From: Phocoena phocoena
Lineage: Eukaryota > Chordata > Mammalia > Artiodactyla > Phocoenidae
NCBI RefSeq assembly: GCF_963924675.1
Contig: NC_089220.1
Span: 163,221,270 to 163,285,269 of the forward strand
Length of the DNA stretch: 64,000 nucleotides
Direction: 5' to 3'
In this document: piece by piece, positions 1 to 12,045 of the stretch
How the letters are laid out: each line of letters starts with the position of its first letter
Position numbering within the stretch: position 1 is the stretch's first letter
Translations under genes and position numbers: made by a program
The notes under the pieces: generated by a model
The model's input: the letters and a program-made list of their open reading frames with translations, nothing else
Databases searched by the model: none
Told to the model about the DNA's origin: nothing

Positions 1-840
1 ATAGGGTCCTGCTCAGTTTCAGTAACAGTCCACTTTCTTTGGAAAATAAATGAAACATTACCTATGATACTTTCACCCAGTTTCTCCTGGTGGACACTAT
101 AGGTACTTTGTTGGATATCCTCACATCACTACAGCTCTGTTTTATTAATGTACCTACATCTACTGGGCTCCCATTTTGACATAACACTGTGGTCACCAAA
201 ATGGAATCCATGCACTTTAGGGGGAGCAGATGACAATCTACTAATCTCTGTGAAGAAAATATTAGAACTTCTCTTGATATCTGTTTTTATCTTAAAATAA
301 GATAGAAATTATGCTTTCTTAATATTTATTACACAAACTGACAGGGGTAGGAAATGAATTTTAAATAAATATGTATTTATTGGGGACTCTTGCACAAAAA
401 TGTTTTACTGATGAAACCTTCTGAGAGTACAGATCATCTGTATGTTCTTCCCCATTTCAGGTGCAACGACAGAATATATATGTACATTTTTACTTAAAAA
501 GCACAAAATATAGTGCAGGCTTTCTTAATGTGGAGTTCATGGATCCTTGGAGGATCCACAAATGGAATTCAGGAGATGTATGAGCCCATTGGAATTGCAT
601 AAAACATTTTATATGGCTGCCTGTTTATGCATTTCACTGGGCTTTAATACAATTTTCAAAAAGCCAATGACTTCCCCAAAATTAGAGAGATGAGGGAAAC
701 TTTTCAAAGTCCCGAAAGTCTATTTTAAGGCACATATGTAAATACCACCTCTCAATAAACACAACTTAACTACAGAATTGTTTCTAAAGAACTAAATCAC
801 TCCAGAGAAGTGATGTCACCATCATGGTGGCATAAAACGT
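1..840. other. Unique AT-rich DNA, no gene seen
   Basis: I see no coding region or RNA gene. The stretch around 515-700 (a 'GTGGAGTTCATGGATCC...' block) has the feel of a very degraded DNA-transposon relic, but I cannot assign it. The remainder looks like single-copy sequence. Confidence 0.5.
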
Positions 841-964
841 CTTTTTTTTTTTTTTGGCCACACTGCACGGCACGCAGGACCTTAGTTCCCGGACCAGGGA
901 TCAAACCTATGTCCCCTACAGTGGAAACTCAGAGTCCTAACCACTGGATCACCAGATAATTCCC
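841..964 (-). mobile_element. CHR-1-like tRNA-derived SINE
   Basis: Read on the minus strand, this opens with a decayed form of the 'GGGACTTCCCTGGTGGTCCAG' start of cetartiodactyl tRNA-Glu SINEs, has a B-box-like 'GGTTTGATCCCTGG', and ends in the T-run at 841-855 (its A-tail). It is the short form, lacking the GC-rich body of CHR-2. It is clearly more diverged than the CHR-2 copies, so it is an older insertion. No convincing target-site duplication is visible. Confidence 0.8.
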
Positions 965-1312
965 AAGACATCCTCTTTTTTTGTCTCCTTTTTGTAGCAA
1001 CTAATTAGGCATCCACAAACAAACATGCCTCTGTGGGAGTTGTGGGATCCAGCACCATAGGCTAAAAAACCCAGGACAAGTCTCACCCACCTGAGCATCC
1101 AGTAATAGGCAGACACAACTTGGTGTAGGATGCAGAACCAGTGGAGCCAGAGAACCAGCCCCAAACCCTCACAACCATGGTCAGGGGAAACCTGAAGAGA
1201 GCTGATTTGAGCAGATATGGATGAGAGAATTTGTAGAAGTTCAGCCTCCCTTAGGGGAGATTCCAGCATGTCACTGGAGCAAATATAAATACATTTATTT
1301 ATTTATTTATAT

Positions 1313-1336
1313 AAAACTCATATATATATGAGTTTT
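1313..1336. repeat. 24-bp perfect palindrome
   Basis: The two halves AAAACTCATATA and TATATGAGTTTT are exact reverse complements with no spacer. The palindrome lies in an AT-rich stretch next to an ATTT-repeat. It could extrude as a hairpin or simply be a chance product of the AT-rich tract. Confidence 0.9.
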
Positions 1337-2099
1337 TATGTAGTGGAGAGGGGAAGAGGAACTTGGTCCCTGCCACCCCTCCCCCAACATGACTCAGAGG
1401 AGGGCTGAACATTGGGAGGTGACGCCTCTCCTGGGGAAAAAGGAGAGTGATGTGTGAGCATCTACCCCAATTCTCTCCAATAGTACCCAGAGTACTGAGG
1501 TGGGACCTCCATGATTAGGGGGAAGGAGGAGATCAGGAAAGAGCCAGATAAGAACATAAAAGACATTAAAAGGGAAGCGGTCATGCTGACTGTGATCAGG
1601 AAGTCAGCAGGAAGTTCACCCATGAGCCTTTGGAGGAACCTCATCCAAGGACCTCCCCACCAGGTCCACAGCTACCCATAAAGCCCCAAGTGCTAAACAC
1701 AGACCTCCCCCCAGTCTGCAGCCAGCTCCTTATGAACACTTGGGAGTACAGCAGTGAATGTCAGTCAGGTAAATAAAGTGCTATCAGAAATATTTGTGGA
1801 CAAGGGAAAAACCACAAACTTGAGCTACAGAGCCACCTTCTGGAAAACAAAAGAGAGGTTTCCAGCAGCCAGCCTGCTGAGCTGTAAGAACCAAAGAAGA
1901 CATAAAAACTTAAGAATTCTTCCAAGAAATGTAGAGCAGGTGTATTATACATACAAGGTCGGAGAAAACTCCAGATATAACAGAACCAACAAACAGTAAA
2001 CCCCAGCTGCAGGTAACTAGTGAAGATTTGAGAAGGTGTCTGCTATTCCAGTGTGAAAGCAGCAATGTAAAACTACAAGGAAAAGGAAGACTCAAGGAA

Positions 2100-3026
2100 A
2101 CAAATCAACACCAAAAGATAACAATAATCCTCCAATAAATGAGTGCAAAGGCACAGAATTTTGTTATCTAGCTGATAAAAATTCAAAATAGCTGTTTTGA
2201 AGAAATTCAATGAGCTACAGGAAAACTCAGAAAGATAATTTAATAAAATAGGGAAAAAAATTCATGAACCAAATGAGAAATTTAATAAAGAAGTAGAAGT
2301 CATAGAAAAGAACCAAACAGAAAAGCTGGAGCTGAAAAATTCAATGAATGAAATAAAAATGCAGTAGAGAGCATCTACAGCAGAGTAAATCAAGTGGAAG
2401 ACAGAATAAGTAATCTAGAGGACAGGACTTTGAAATAACCCAATCAGGGGAACACAAAGAAAAAAGAATGGAAGAAAGCTGAGAAAGCCTACATGACCTA
2501 TAGGATTTCAGCAAACTTACAAATATTAAAATAATCGGGATTCCAGAAGAAGAAGAGAAAAATGGGGGGGGTTGGTGGGGGAAGAAAGTTTATTTGAAGA
2601 AATAATAGCTGAGAACTTCCTAAACCTGGGGAGAGACTTGGACATCCAAGTTCAGGAAGTTAACAGATCATCTTATTATCTCAATGTAAAAAGACCTTCT
2701 CCAGGACACATTACAATGAAACTGTCAAAAATCACAGATAAAGAGAGAATCCTAAAAGCAGCCAGAGGAAAAAAGGTGGTAATTTACAATGGAATCCCTA
2801 TTAAGCTATCAGTGGATTTCTCAGCAGAAACCCTACAGGTCAGGAGAGAAGGAAATGACATATTCAAAGTGTCGAAAGAAAAAAAATTGGTACCCAAGAA
2901 TGCTCTATCTGGCAAAGTTATCCTTCTCATATGAAGGAGAAATAAAGATTTTCCTAGACAAAAATAAAAATAAAAAAATAAAGTTGTTGGAGTTCATCAT
3001 CACTAGACCTTCCTTCAAGAAATGCT
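2100..3026 (+). pseudogene. L1 ORF1 remnant
   Basis: ORF1p of L1 is an RNA-binding, trimeric nucleic-acid chaperone. The 5' part (2100-2570) is Lys/Glu-rich with coiled-coil-like composition but is broken by stops, for example at the TAG in 'ATGCAGTAGAG' near 2365. A readable piece at 2572-2934 carries the RRM/CTD signature: 'FEEIIAENF', 'ITMKLSKITDKERILKAAR', then 'GIPIKLSVDFSAETLQVRRE'. The C-terminus continues in another frame to about 3026, so at least one frameshift is present. No functional protein is expected. Confidence 0.8.
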
Positions 3027-3543
3027 GAAAAAAGTTCTTCAAGCTAGAATGAAAAGATGCTAATCAGTGACATGAAAACACGCAAAAGTATATAACACAC
3101 TGGTACTGGTAAATATAGGGAGACTTAGAAAACGCTAATCCCATAATGGGATTCTGTGTTAACTACTTAACTATAGTATAAAGGTTAAAGGAAAAGAGTA
3201 CTTAAAATAACTATAGCTACTATGATTTGTTAATTGAAAACACAATATGAAAAGAGGTAAATTGTGACATCACAAATATAAAAAGGAAGGAGAAAAAGCA
3301 TGGAGTTCTTGTGTGGGATAGAAGTTAAGTTGCTGTCAGCTTGAAATGGATTGTTTCACCTGCGAGATGTTTCATGTAAGCCCCATGGTAACCACAAAGC
3401 AAAAACCTAGAGCAGATTCACAAAAGATACAGAAAGGGGAAAGGGAGCATACCACGTGGAAAATCACCAATTTGCAAGGTAGGTAAAAACAGAGGGAAAA
3501 AGAAACAACGGAAATACAAAACTACCAGGAGGCAAACAGTAAG

Positions 3544-3745
3544 ATGGCATTAGTAAGTCTTTACATATCAGTAGTCATTCTAACTGTAAATGGATTGAAT
3601 TCACCAATGAAAAGGCACAGAGTGGCCGATGGATGAAAAAAACAAGACCCAACTATAAGCTGCCTACAAGAGCCTCACTTCAGTTTTAAGGACACACAAA
3701 ATCTCAGAGTGAAGGGATAAAAAAGGATATCCTTGCCAACATTTA
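3544..3745 (+). pseudogene. L1 ORF2 N-terminal (endonuclease) remnant
   Basis: Translation from the ATG at 3544 gives 'SVVILTVNGLNSP', the start of the APE-type endonuclease domain with the Asn-containing first motif, then 'LQEPHF', matching the 'LQETH' motif that carries the catalytic Glu. In-frame stops follow 'ADG' and 'RVKG'. The remaining roughly 1200 codons of ORF2 are missing. It aligns in order with the younger L1 ORF2 starting at 36919 in this same window. Confidence 0.8.
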
Positions 3746-4494
3746 GGCTTCAGCAATTTGTCAAAATTAGCATTGAAACGTTCTTACCAGTTTATAGCTC
3801 TAGCAGCTTCTGTTCCAGTTAAACTAATCTCAGCTGTGATTCTCTATATTCTCACATTTCTTCAGATTTGGGGGTGGTAATTTGCCCTACAATCTCAGTT
3901 GTTTGATGGATTCAAGAAAAGTCATTTATTTTCAGATTTGTCCAGCTTACTTCTTGTTGTGAGGACGGGATTGAAGACTTCTAAGCTCTTTACTTGTCAA
4001 GCTGGAAGTGGAACAGATGCTTTGCTGGCCTGGAATCCTGAGAACCGGCTCCACTCAGCCCAGGCTGCGGCGTGCTGGTTACTCTGACTGCCGTCTCCTC
4101 AGCCTTCCCAGTCACAGCTCGGTCCTGGAATCATGCTACTGCAGAATGGCAAATGGAGGTGCTCGGAAAGGCTGTGCATTCTGCCCACTCACCCTCACCC
4201 CCAATTAGCCCAAAGAGAATTCCTCTCTACGGGGTTAGTCTCCAGCCCCTAGTCAGTGGGCAGAGCTTGTCTTAAGTACAATAACGAGGACAAATGTGCA
4301 TTTCTGCCCTTCAACTTTTTCAGTGACAGCGCCCAAGATGCTCACTGCTGTCATACTATTCGGGGTTCCCTCACGTTAAACACCTACATGGGCCAGCAGG
4401 TCAAATAATATTTGGGGCTCAGACTTCTATTAACAGAGTTTTAAAAAACCTCTGAGATAGAACTCTCCCAGTAGAAAAAAAAGGAAATAACATC
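3746..4494. other. Possible degraded old-L1-like DNA, no gene
   Basis: The part at about 3750-4020 resembles a widespread old mammalian L1-like fragment (a run around 'TTGTCCAGC...TTCTTGTTGTGAGGA'), but I cannot fix family or strand. From about 4020 to 4494 nothing is recognised. Short open frames here have no family features. Confidence 0.35.
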
Positions 4495-4507
4495 AAAGAT
4501 GTTTAAA

Positions 4508-4723
4508 CTGGGCTTCCCTGGTGGCGCAGTGGTTGAGAGTCCGCCTGCCGATGCAGGGGACATGGGTTTGTGCCCCGGTCCGGAAAGATCCCACGTGCCG
4601 CGGAGCGGCTGGGCCCATGAGCCATGGCCACTGATCCTGCACGTCCGGAGCCTGTGCTCCACAACGGGAGAGGCCACAACAGTGAGAGGTCCACGTACCG
4701 AAAAAAAAAAAAAAAAAAAAAGA
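4508..4723 (+). mobile_element. CHR-2 SINE
   Basis: A full CHR-2 copy: tRNA-like head (A-box region 'TGGTGGCGCAGTGG', B-box region slightly decayed as 'GGGTTTGTGCC'), GC-rich body and an A-tail of about 21. An exact 13-bp target-site duplication AAAGATGTTTAAA lies at 4495-4507 and 4724-4736, as expected for L1-driven retroposition. It is followed 125 bp downstream by another CHR-2 in the same orientation. Confidence 0.95.
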
Positions 4724-4848
4724 AAAGATGTTTAAATTCAAGGTCACAAGCAAGGGGCATTTTAGCAAGTGTAAGACTGAGATCTTGGGTGTCAAGCTAA
4801 CAGCAATTTTGTCAGTCCCATGAAGTATAAACATAAAGAATCTTAAGT

Positions 4849-5059
4849 GGGCTTCCCTGGTGGCACAGTGGTTGAGAGTCCGCCTGCCAATGCAGGGGAT
4901 GAGGGTTCGTGCCCCGGTTTGGGAAGATCCCACATGCCGCAGATCGGCTGGGCCCGTGAGCCATGGCCGCTGAGCCTGCACGTCCGGAGCCTGTGCTCTG
5001 CAACGGGAGAGGCCACAACAGTGAGAGGCCCGCGTACCGCCACCCCCGCCCCGCAAAAA
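4849..5059 (+). mobile_element. CHR-2 SINE with aberrant C-rich 3' tail
   Basis: Full-length CHR-2 with perfect 14-bp target-site duplication AAAGAATCTTAAGT at 4835-4848 and 5060-5073. After the usual '...CGCGTACCG' it has an extra C-rich stretch 'CCACCCCCGCCCCGC' before a short A-tail, which other copies in the window lack. B-box region 'GGGTTCGTGCC' is intact. Confidence 0.95.
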
Positions 5060-5073
5060 AAAGAATCTTAAGT

Positions 5074-6106
5074 AATAGAACCTAACTAAGAGTTAAAACA
5101 ACTGAAAAAAAATATTGAAATGTACACATGATTGTGTTAACTAAATGAATCACCCAGTGAGTAATAGCTATAAGAATTTGGAGGAAAGGGTAATTCCTTC
5201 AATCTGGGGGTGGTCGGTACCACTAGATAATCTTCCAACATCTTGCCAAGTCTCACTGCTAGCTCCTAGAAGTATACCAAGAATGCAAGAGAATTCCAGT
5301 GGGTGAAGGTAAGTTTGTAGCCCAGTCTTTATTATTCTTAATGTTCTCAAACAATTTCAGACAAACTGGATATGTCAGCTCCATAACTGAGTCCAGGTCT
5401 ATATACACTAGAAGCGTCAGATGTGTAATGGAAACATCCATTCCATTCAGGTCTAGGTGGCAAGTGACAGGAGCAGTATATTTTGTTTCTGACAGCTGAC
5501 CAGCCACATAACTCATTACGGAATTCAGAAGTCTCATGGTTTTATCTATAAAGCTGTGCTTGTGTTGGAGGTGTTCACAGTTCTTATATACTCATTTTCA
5601 TTTGTGAGCTAGGTAGATTGATTCAGGGAACTATTTGGCAGAATCTGTTATAGAAATCTTAGACTATTTTGCCACTGAAGAAATGTCACCACGCTGAAGT
5701 CTTTGAAAGACCCAGAGCTTTTGTTTATTACTTATTTTTTTAATTATATGACTATAAATTTTTATTTCTATCATTACAAGGTTGTGTTTGGTCCTTTACA
5801 GATATATGAATGATTCTCGTTCTGACTTTGGGGGAGGATCTCATTATCTTTATTCCTATGTTAAAATTGAGATTTGAACTTCTGATAGACCAGGGGAAAT
5901 TTTATAGCTTTGATCTCTCAAGATCTGGTCCAAATGTTGCTTCATCTATGAAATGTTCTGTCTTTTGACTCTGGTAGCATTTTGCAGAAGCACTCCGTCA
6001 GTGGTGAATGGATACTCTTGAATGTGTCACTTCTGATAATTTGATTAAATAGGACACAAGTATTTAGTCTTCCCGCACCTTAACCACACGCGACTGCAGT
6101 TAGCAC
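5074..6106. other. Unique DNA, no gene seen
   Basis: AT-rich sequence without recognisable repeats or coding signal. Open frames of 60-90 codons are present on both strands, but they have no family signature or codon bias I can see. Confidence 0.5.
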
Positions 6107-6122
6107 AGAAGTGGGAGAAGCA

Positions 6123-6333
6123 GGGCTTCCCTGGTGGCGCAGTGGTTGGGAGTCCGCCTGCCGATGCAGGGGACATGAGTTCGTGCCCCGGTCTGGGAGG
6201 ATCCCACGTGCCGCGGAGCGGCTGGGCCCGTGGGCCATGGCCGCTGAGCCTGCGTGTCTGGGAGCCTGTGCTCCGCAACGGGAGAGGCCACAACAGTGAG
6301 AGGCCCGCGTACCGCAAAAAAAAAAAAAAAAAA
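6123..6333 (+). mobile_element. CHR-2 SINE
   Basis: Complete CHR-2 with intact A- and B-box-like promoter elements and an A-tail of about 19. A perfect target-site duplication of 16 bp, AGAAGTGGGAGAAGCA, lies at 6107-6122 and 6334-6349. Low divergence from the other CHR-2 copies suggests a relatively recent insertion. Confidence 0.95.
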
Positions 6334-6349
6334 AGAAGTGGGAGAAGCA

Positions 6350-9300
6350 GAGCTGCGGATGGGCTGCTGAGGCCGGCCAGTCAGGGGAGGTGGGTAGTGT
6401 GGATGGCATCGACACCCACTCCATGAATTCACGCTGGGGTCAGTGTGATGCTTTCGAAGCAGTGCATCCACACTTGATTTTACAGTTCCCTTTCTAATCT
6501 TCAGATTTTCCAAATTTCCCTGAGGGACTATCTTTCCCTTTTATAATTGAACAAGGACCAGAAACACACATACTTTCACATAAAACAAAATCAAATTGTT
6601 AAGGAACAAACCTTTTAATATGGCGACCACTGTAAAGTCCTACCTGCCTCTAGCATATCTTTTCCACTCTCTTAAACTTTTGTAGGTGCCATAACCAAAT
6701 TAAGGATGAATTTTGAATGGGCAACACTTATTTGTTATATGTTTCTATTAGAATAATTGTTATAATATTTTGTAATCGTAGTCTTGAAAACTATGTTGGG
6801 AAACCACCAAACTAGTACAATTAGTACAACTGAAGCAGCGGAAGAGCAGAGTCATGCAAAGCAATATTTAATAAAAGTGTTAAGTTGATGGGTGACGGCA
6901 GTTAAGATTTTAAGACAAATCCTAGAAAGATTTATGATTTCCTCCCCTGGGGTTTCTTGGCATTTCTGCAGGTGTCTGAATGGGAATCGGAGCCTCTAGA
7001 ACAAGCTTCCTAGGGTTTGGAGCTGAGCAGAGAGGCATGCCAAAGGGTGTTCACATGCATTGTTTTTATCAGCAGGTAGCTTTTAAACCTATGATATTAA
7101 ACAAGGGGGGTGGGGAGGAACTTACTTGTTACCCTAGAAGACCAACATTTTAGTTCCTTGCCAAAATCAGGGGTGACTCCCTTATCTGAGCTAGGTATGG
7201 TTTTAAGATGAACATTTCAGCTACAAGATACAGAAAGCCAAAGTGATCCACCACCCTTCCCTTTATGCTTTGCCCAGGCCATCCTATACAACACACAGGC
7301 CACAGCCAAAGGTGTCTTCATGCTAAAAGTCGTAGTGCTGGAACTTTTGAGCTGGCCCGGCTCACTTGTCTTGGGGAACAAACCCACTGGGGGTTTGCCA
7401 AAAGGAGGGGGAGCAACCAGGTAATTACCATACCAAAATAGAAGCCTCTTTTATTACTTCCCTGGGACAGAAATATTGGGTAAGGGTAATATTCAATCAT
7501 AATTACATTATTTCAATGGCAGAACCCCTGTATTCACCAACAGCAACATAAACAATCCTGGACAGAAGGATTTTTCTGCCAGACTTTTCTGAGTATTACA
7601 TGTTTCACTATTTGCAATACATATGTAACTGTATTCTAGGAACGCTGCATCTTGGTGTAAGTGATAGGCAAGAGCCACAATTTGCTAATCCTATTTCCAC
7701 TAAGAAGGGGAAAGAAATCATCTGAAGTGTTGGAGAGATTCAAACTTATTGAAGGCAATTTTACTAAGGGTTCTCTGAGCTCCTACTACATCCCCATGGA
7801 GACAGATTTCAAATGCATATAAGTAGCAATTTACATCAGGTTGTCATTATTTGTTCCTGCATTCTTAGCCTTTCTCAGAGTTCTGTGATTTTTGTGCTGT
7901 CCTCATCAACCTGGATGCATAAAGTTAGCTATTCCCACAAATACAGCTATTCCCACAAATGCATAAAGTTAGCTATTCCCACAAATACTTCCTTCAGGAA
8001 ATAGAAGTTCACTAACCCACCGACTATTGTGTCATTCTTATCTACTTTAAGATCTTCACTTCCTGAAAATTGAGGAATAGTTCCCTTACATCTCTTTTTC
8101 AATGTTATGCCCTTAATAGGTGAAAACACATACCGATTCATAACAATCTAAACCTTATCATGAGGGCAAAGTATACTTTCAAAACTTTATCCCAAAGCGC
8201 CAACAGAATAAAGAAAGGGGTGGGGGGAGGAGAGAATACTGTGGACTGAAAAGGTGGAGAAAGATTTCATGAAAGCAGTCAATCCTGAGATAAGCCATTT
8301 ATGAAGAATAAGTGGTTAAGAACAAAGTTATCGTTCAAATGTTTTTTTATAACAGGTTGAATTTCTATGCCAGAAACCAGCTACCCTATTATGAATTCGA
8401 TCCAAATATATGTTTGCCATTCTACACTGGCCTTTGAAAAACAGCAATGAACCTAAATAATACTGACTTTCTGGGAGAAGGAAAGAGATGCTACACTTGT
8501 TAAATCTGCAATCTAAAGTTTATACACACACGACTACCAAAGGATTTTCGTATCCCATACTAATCCGGTAAATATTAAATTACTATATACTTGCCATAGT
8601 ATGACTTTATGATGTTATGAGCTGCTGATTCATTCAGTTGCTTAGAAACAACAGACTTGTTCTAGTTGACAATTTTAGCTTTAGCCATTTTGAGCATATT
8701 AATTTTAGAGCTGTGCATACTCACCTATGAAAGAGTTATTGTCTACTGCCCAGTATATTTATAGAAAATTCTCTCACTGTAACTTCCCAGTTGCTGACCA
8801 GGGTCAGATTCTAAACATTATGCAGCTTTTGTACTTAACTTCTCAAGTCCCCAGGAACACAGTATTCCAGTAACTGGGCTCTCTCACAGGGCAATTTAAT
8901 TCCATCTTCTACTTAAAATACTTTCTCTCTTGACGTTTGCTGAGAGAAAGTGGTGCTGATGCATTTAAATAAAGTCTTCCAAAGGTTAAAAAACAATCTA
9001 TCATTTTATAATGACTGTCTGTGTTCTAATTCTTTTACAAAGAATGCTAAAAGTATTTAGATACTACCACCGATTTAAAAACAGACTTTTAAACTCATTG
9101 AACTATTCATGGAATATAAGTTGCAAGGACAGATTCACCAAAGCTCTATCAGCACAAACAAACTAAAGATAAAAAGTGATCAATTATCCACTGAAATCAA
9201 TCAGTGTGGCTTGACTAAGAAAAATCTCCTTGGTATGTAATTTGTTATGGACTATTACACGCTGTCTTCAATTGTCACATGTGAACAGATCTTACCTCCC

Positions 9301-10839
9301 AACAAGTTCACACTTCATGAGTATCAGGGCTATGTCCCATACCTCTTATAAAGCCCTGTTTCTACTTAACACACTCCTAATGACAGGACAGGTACTTAAT
9401 AAATATTTATTGAATTAAATGGAATTGATTAAACTCAATTTACTGATTGAGTTAATTTACTGTTATTTTATACTGATAAATAACAGCAGATTTGGGAAAC
9501 TGTAATATTAGCTTAGAAGAAAATCCCACTGATTTCTCCTATCACTCCCCACCTTACCCCAGTGCTACCCAGTGCCACGGTAGCAATTCTACTTCTAGAA
9601 TTCATTGACTGAGAAAATTCTATGTGTATATTCAGAAATCTCTTGCTGAGACACCAAGGCCGCCACGTACCCCTCTTCTTCCTGCCCATGGTCTGGTGAG
9701 AAGCACACATACTGGGAACTGCTGGGTTAATCTTAGGAGCGTATTTTAAGGGCAGGTCAATAGAAGATAATAAATGAAGATTTCCAAGGTATCTTTCAAC
9801 TATGTTGGGGAAATGTTTGGAAACTTGTAGAAGCAGGTGAACAGATGAGGGGATAAATTATTACAGAAATAGAAAATTATAAAAGTGATAGAAGACATCA
9901 GCCTGGGCTTTGCCAACTGCTGATAACTCTTCACAACTACCGGGAGAACTTCCCTGGCTTACCTGCTGTAAGGTCTGCCCACATACTTTGTTGTGATTTT
10001 CGGTGTCTCCCGTGCACCCTTTCATATTTTTATCTCCTCAAAATATTTTTTCTTGCTCACAATAAAAATCGCTGTCTTTTTCTCTAGTTAAATATTGCAC
10101 ATTCATGCAAAACTTGAACCTTATGGATAAGTATTTGGAGAAAAACAAACTTGCCTGAATTTCTATCACTTTGATATAAATCGATACCATGGTGGCCATG
10201 TGTTCATTGACCATTTGGATTTTCTCTTCTGTGGATTATTTATTCACAACCTTTGACTATTTTTACTGTCTTTTTCTTATCAGGTTGTAAACACTATTTG
10301 TGCGGTATTAACACTAATCGTTTCTGTCAGCTGTTTTGCAAATATTTGAAGTCATTTTGCAATATTAAAGTCTTTATGGTTGGAGTATTTGCATTTATAC
10401 ATTTTGTGTTTGGTATTTTTGACCTATAAAAGCTTTTATACACAGAGTTTAATGCATCCGTTCTTTCTTTTGTAGCTTCTGGGTCTCCCGTCACAGAAAG
10501 ACAGGTTTTCTGCCCCACTGTTGAGCTGAAGGCACCTGAGCGCCATTACGTTTGCACAGGAAACAGGAGAACTCAAAATCTGTCATGTTTCCTGGATGTG
10601 TTAATGCCTGATGTTCCCAAATGGTGATGTAAACCTGTGTCTAAAGTGGCAGGAAAGCCACAAAACCGGAGCTATGTCTCTACTGGCAGGATCCCACCTC
10701 CACGGAACGTGTCACCAGCAACTGCACAATCCAGACACTCCAGGGACCAGGGAAAAACAGCACAAAGACATGCGCGGCTGCGTTTGTTCCATAAACTCAC
10801 CTCACTTCCGCTTCTTTTTGTGTTTCTAACTAGACCAGA
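6350..10839. other. Largest low-repeat block, no gene seen
   Basis: About 4.5 kb of mostly unique AT-rich sequence. The part at 9290-9420, ending 'CTTAATAAATATTTATTGAA', may be a degraded L2 3' end. A weak L2-like patch may exist near 8255-8330. No open frame above about 65 codons has any recognised motif, and no promoter or splice-bounded exon is evident. Confidence 0.45.
7927..7986. repeat. Three-copy 16-bp local repeat
   Basis: AGCTATTCCCACAAAT occurs three times, at 7927-7942, 7945-7960 and 7971-7986. The first and third copies are also preceded by 'GCATAAAGTT', so the array looks like a 27-bp unit duplicated around a shorter partial unit. Spacers are too short and unequal for any CRISPR-type array; this is a small replication-slippage repeat. 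Confidence 0.9.
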
Positions 10840-11150
10840 ACCCACCTGTCTCTTCATCCCCCCCCTACCTGGACATCTCCTAGGCAACTCCAACTTAAAA
10901 GGCTCCCAAAGCAAACTCTTGATTTCCCCCTCATCCCCCTAAACTTGCTCCACCCTCCTTTATCTTAATAACTAGCAATTTTATTCATGGCGTTCCCCAG
11001 ATCAAAAACCTTGAAGCCATCCTTTATCTCAGACCTCACAGCCAAACCATTGGCAAACCTTGCTGGCCCTTCCATCAAAACCGATTTTTAAATTTCAACT
11101 CTTCCCACCTCACTGCTGCTACCAGTCTAGTGGTGGAATTGGTTCTACTT
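10840..11150 (+). mobile_element. L2 LINE fragment
   Basis: The order 'CTCTTGATTTCCCCCTC' then 'AAAAACCTTGAAGCCATCC' then '...CCCACCTCACTGCTGCTACCA' follows the post-RT part of the ancient L2 ORF in sense direction. It is strongly diverged and truncated at both ends. The call rests on remembered family sequence and a few conserved blocks. Confidence 0.55.
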
Positions 11151-11197
11151 CTTAGAGAACTATATCTCTTTGCTTTTAACCATCACAAAATACCACC

Positions 11198-11199
<2 letters not shown>

Positions 11200-11234
<35 letters not shown>
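11200..11234. repeat. (CA)n microsatellite
   Basis: An uninterrupted CA dinucleotide array of about 17 units. Pure arrays of this length are usually length-polymorphic in mammals. Confidence 0.97.
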
Positions 11235-11235
<1 letters not shown>

Positions 11236-11236
<1 letters not shown>

Positions 11237-12031
11237 TAATCACAGAGAGGGTCTTCTCAAAATTATATTCTTTTTCACAGCTATTAAATATTACTAAAAA
11301 AGTAGAGGATGAAATGCATACCCAAAAAAGAAATATCTTTTCACTTTCAACTGCTTTTAATTTGGGGGGTGTCCATGTAGAAAGTATGTAAATAATAGTT
11401 TTCTATTTTGAAAAGCCTTTTCCCTAGAAATAATAAGAATATGCCACTCAATGTAAATGTATAGATCATTAATTTAGGTTTGTACCTCCTTTACTGATCC
11501 TTAGACTCATTTTGAGATGTTTAAGGTGGCACACTTAGAGGGCCTTTCTCTTCTTCTATATATGTGATATATAATACGTGTGAAAATATATTATTCTTGC
11601 CTATCATTCTGGTTACATCTACTAGCTTTATCAATGACCATAAACGATATAACCATCTGAAATAACTGGATCTTATGAAGTATCTTTTACTTGTACCGTT
11701 TAACACAGTATTGTTTCTATATATTACATTTTTTATATATTTTTTGTCAGCTGCTTTGCTGCCAAAACTATTTTTCCTTTTTTATTTCTCTATGATGAAG
11801 TAGTATATCAAGAAAAGATATATTTGACTGATAACCAAGAAGTTACCTAACTTAAGAAAAACTATACCAGAGGCTCACTACAATGCTGTCACCAAGGTCT
11901 AATAATGAGGGCCCTGGCCCAGAAAACAATGACTCTGATGAGGAACCACTGAGAATGACTCTGAACTTCAGGAAGCATTCATTGTATGAAGGGCGCTCCA
12001 GTGATTTTGATTGACTAGGGAAATATCTTAC
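11236..12031. other. Unique AT-rich DNA, no gene seen
   Basis: No repeat family or coding signal recognised. AT-rich, with several long T- or A-rich runs (for example around 11720-11790). Confidence 0.5.
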
Positions 12032-12045
12032 AATAATGCACTCTG

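Larger units (their letters stand above)
970..3745 (+). mobile_element. Old L1, 5' half only
   Basis: The segment carries a probable L1 5' UTR (about 970-2100, boundary uncertain), an ORF1 remnant (about 2100-3026), an unusually long spacer of about 0.5 kb and the first codons of ORF2 (from 3544). Homology stops near 3745, so RT, the C-terminal domain and the 3' UTR are absent. This is the reverse of the usual 5' truncation and implies later deletion or rearrangement. Many stops and indels show an ancient copy of an L1M-like lineage. Subfamily cannot be fixed by eye. Confidence 0.75.

Noticed and set aside
4493..5056. 187-codon minus-strand open frame
   Set aside because: It is read-through of two CHR-2 SINEs; the same GC-rich peptides ('SRSAARGI', 'PLRHQGSP') recur at every CHR-2 copy in several frames.
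7927..7986. CRISPR-like direct repeats
   Set aside because: Only three 16-bp copies with 2- and 10-bp gaps in a mammalian genome; simple slippage duplication.
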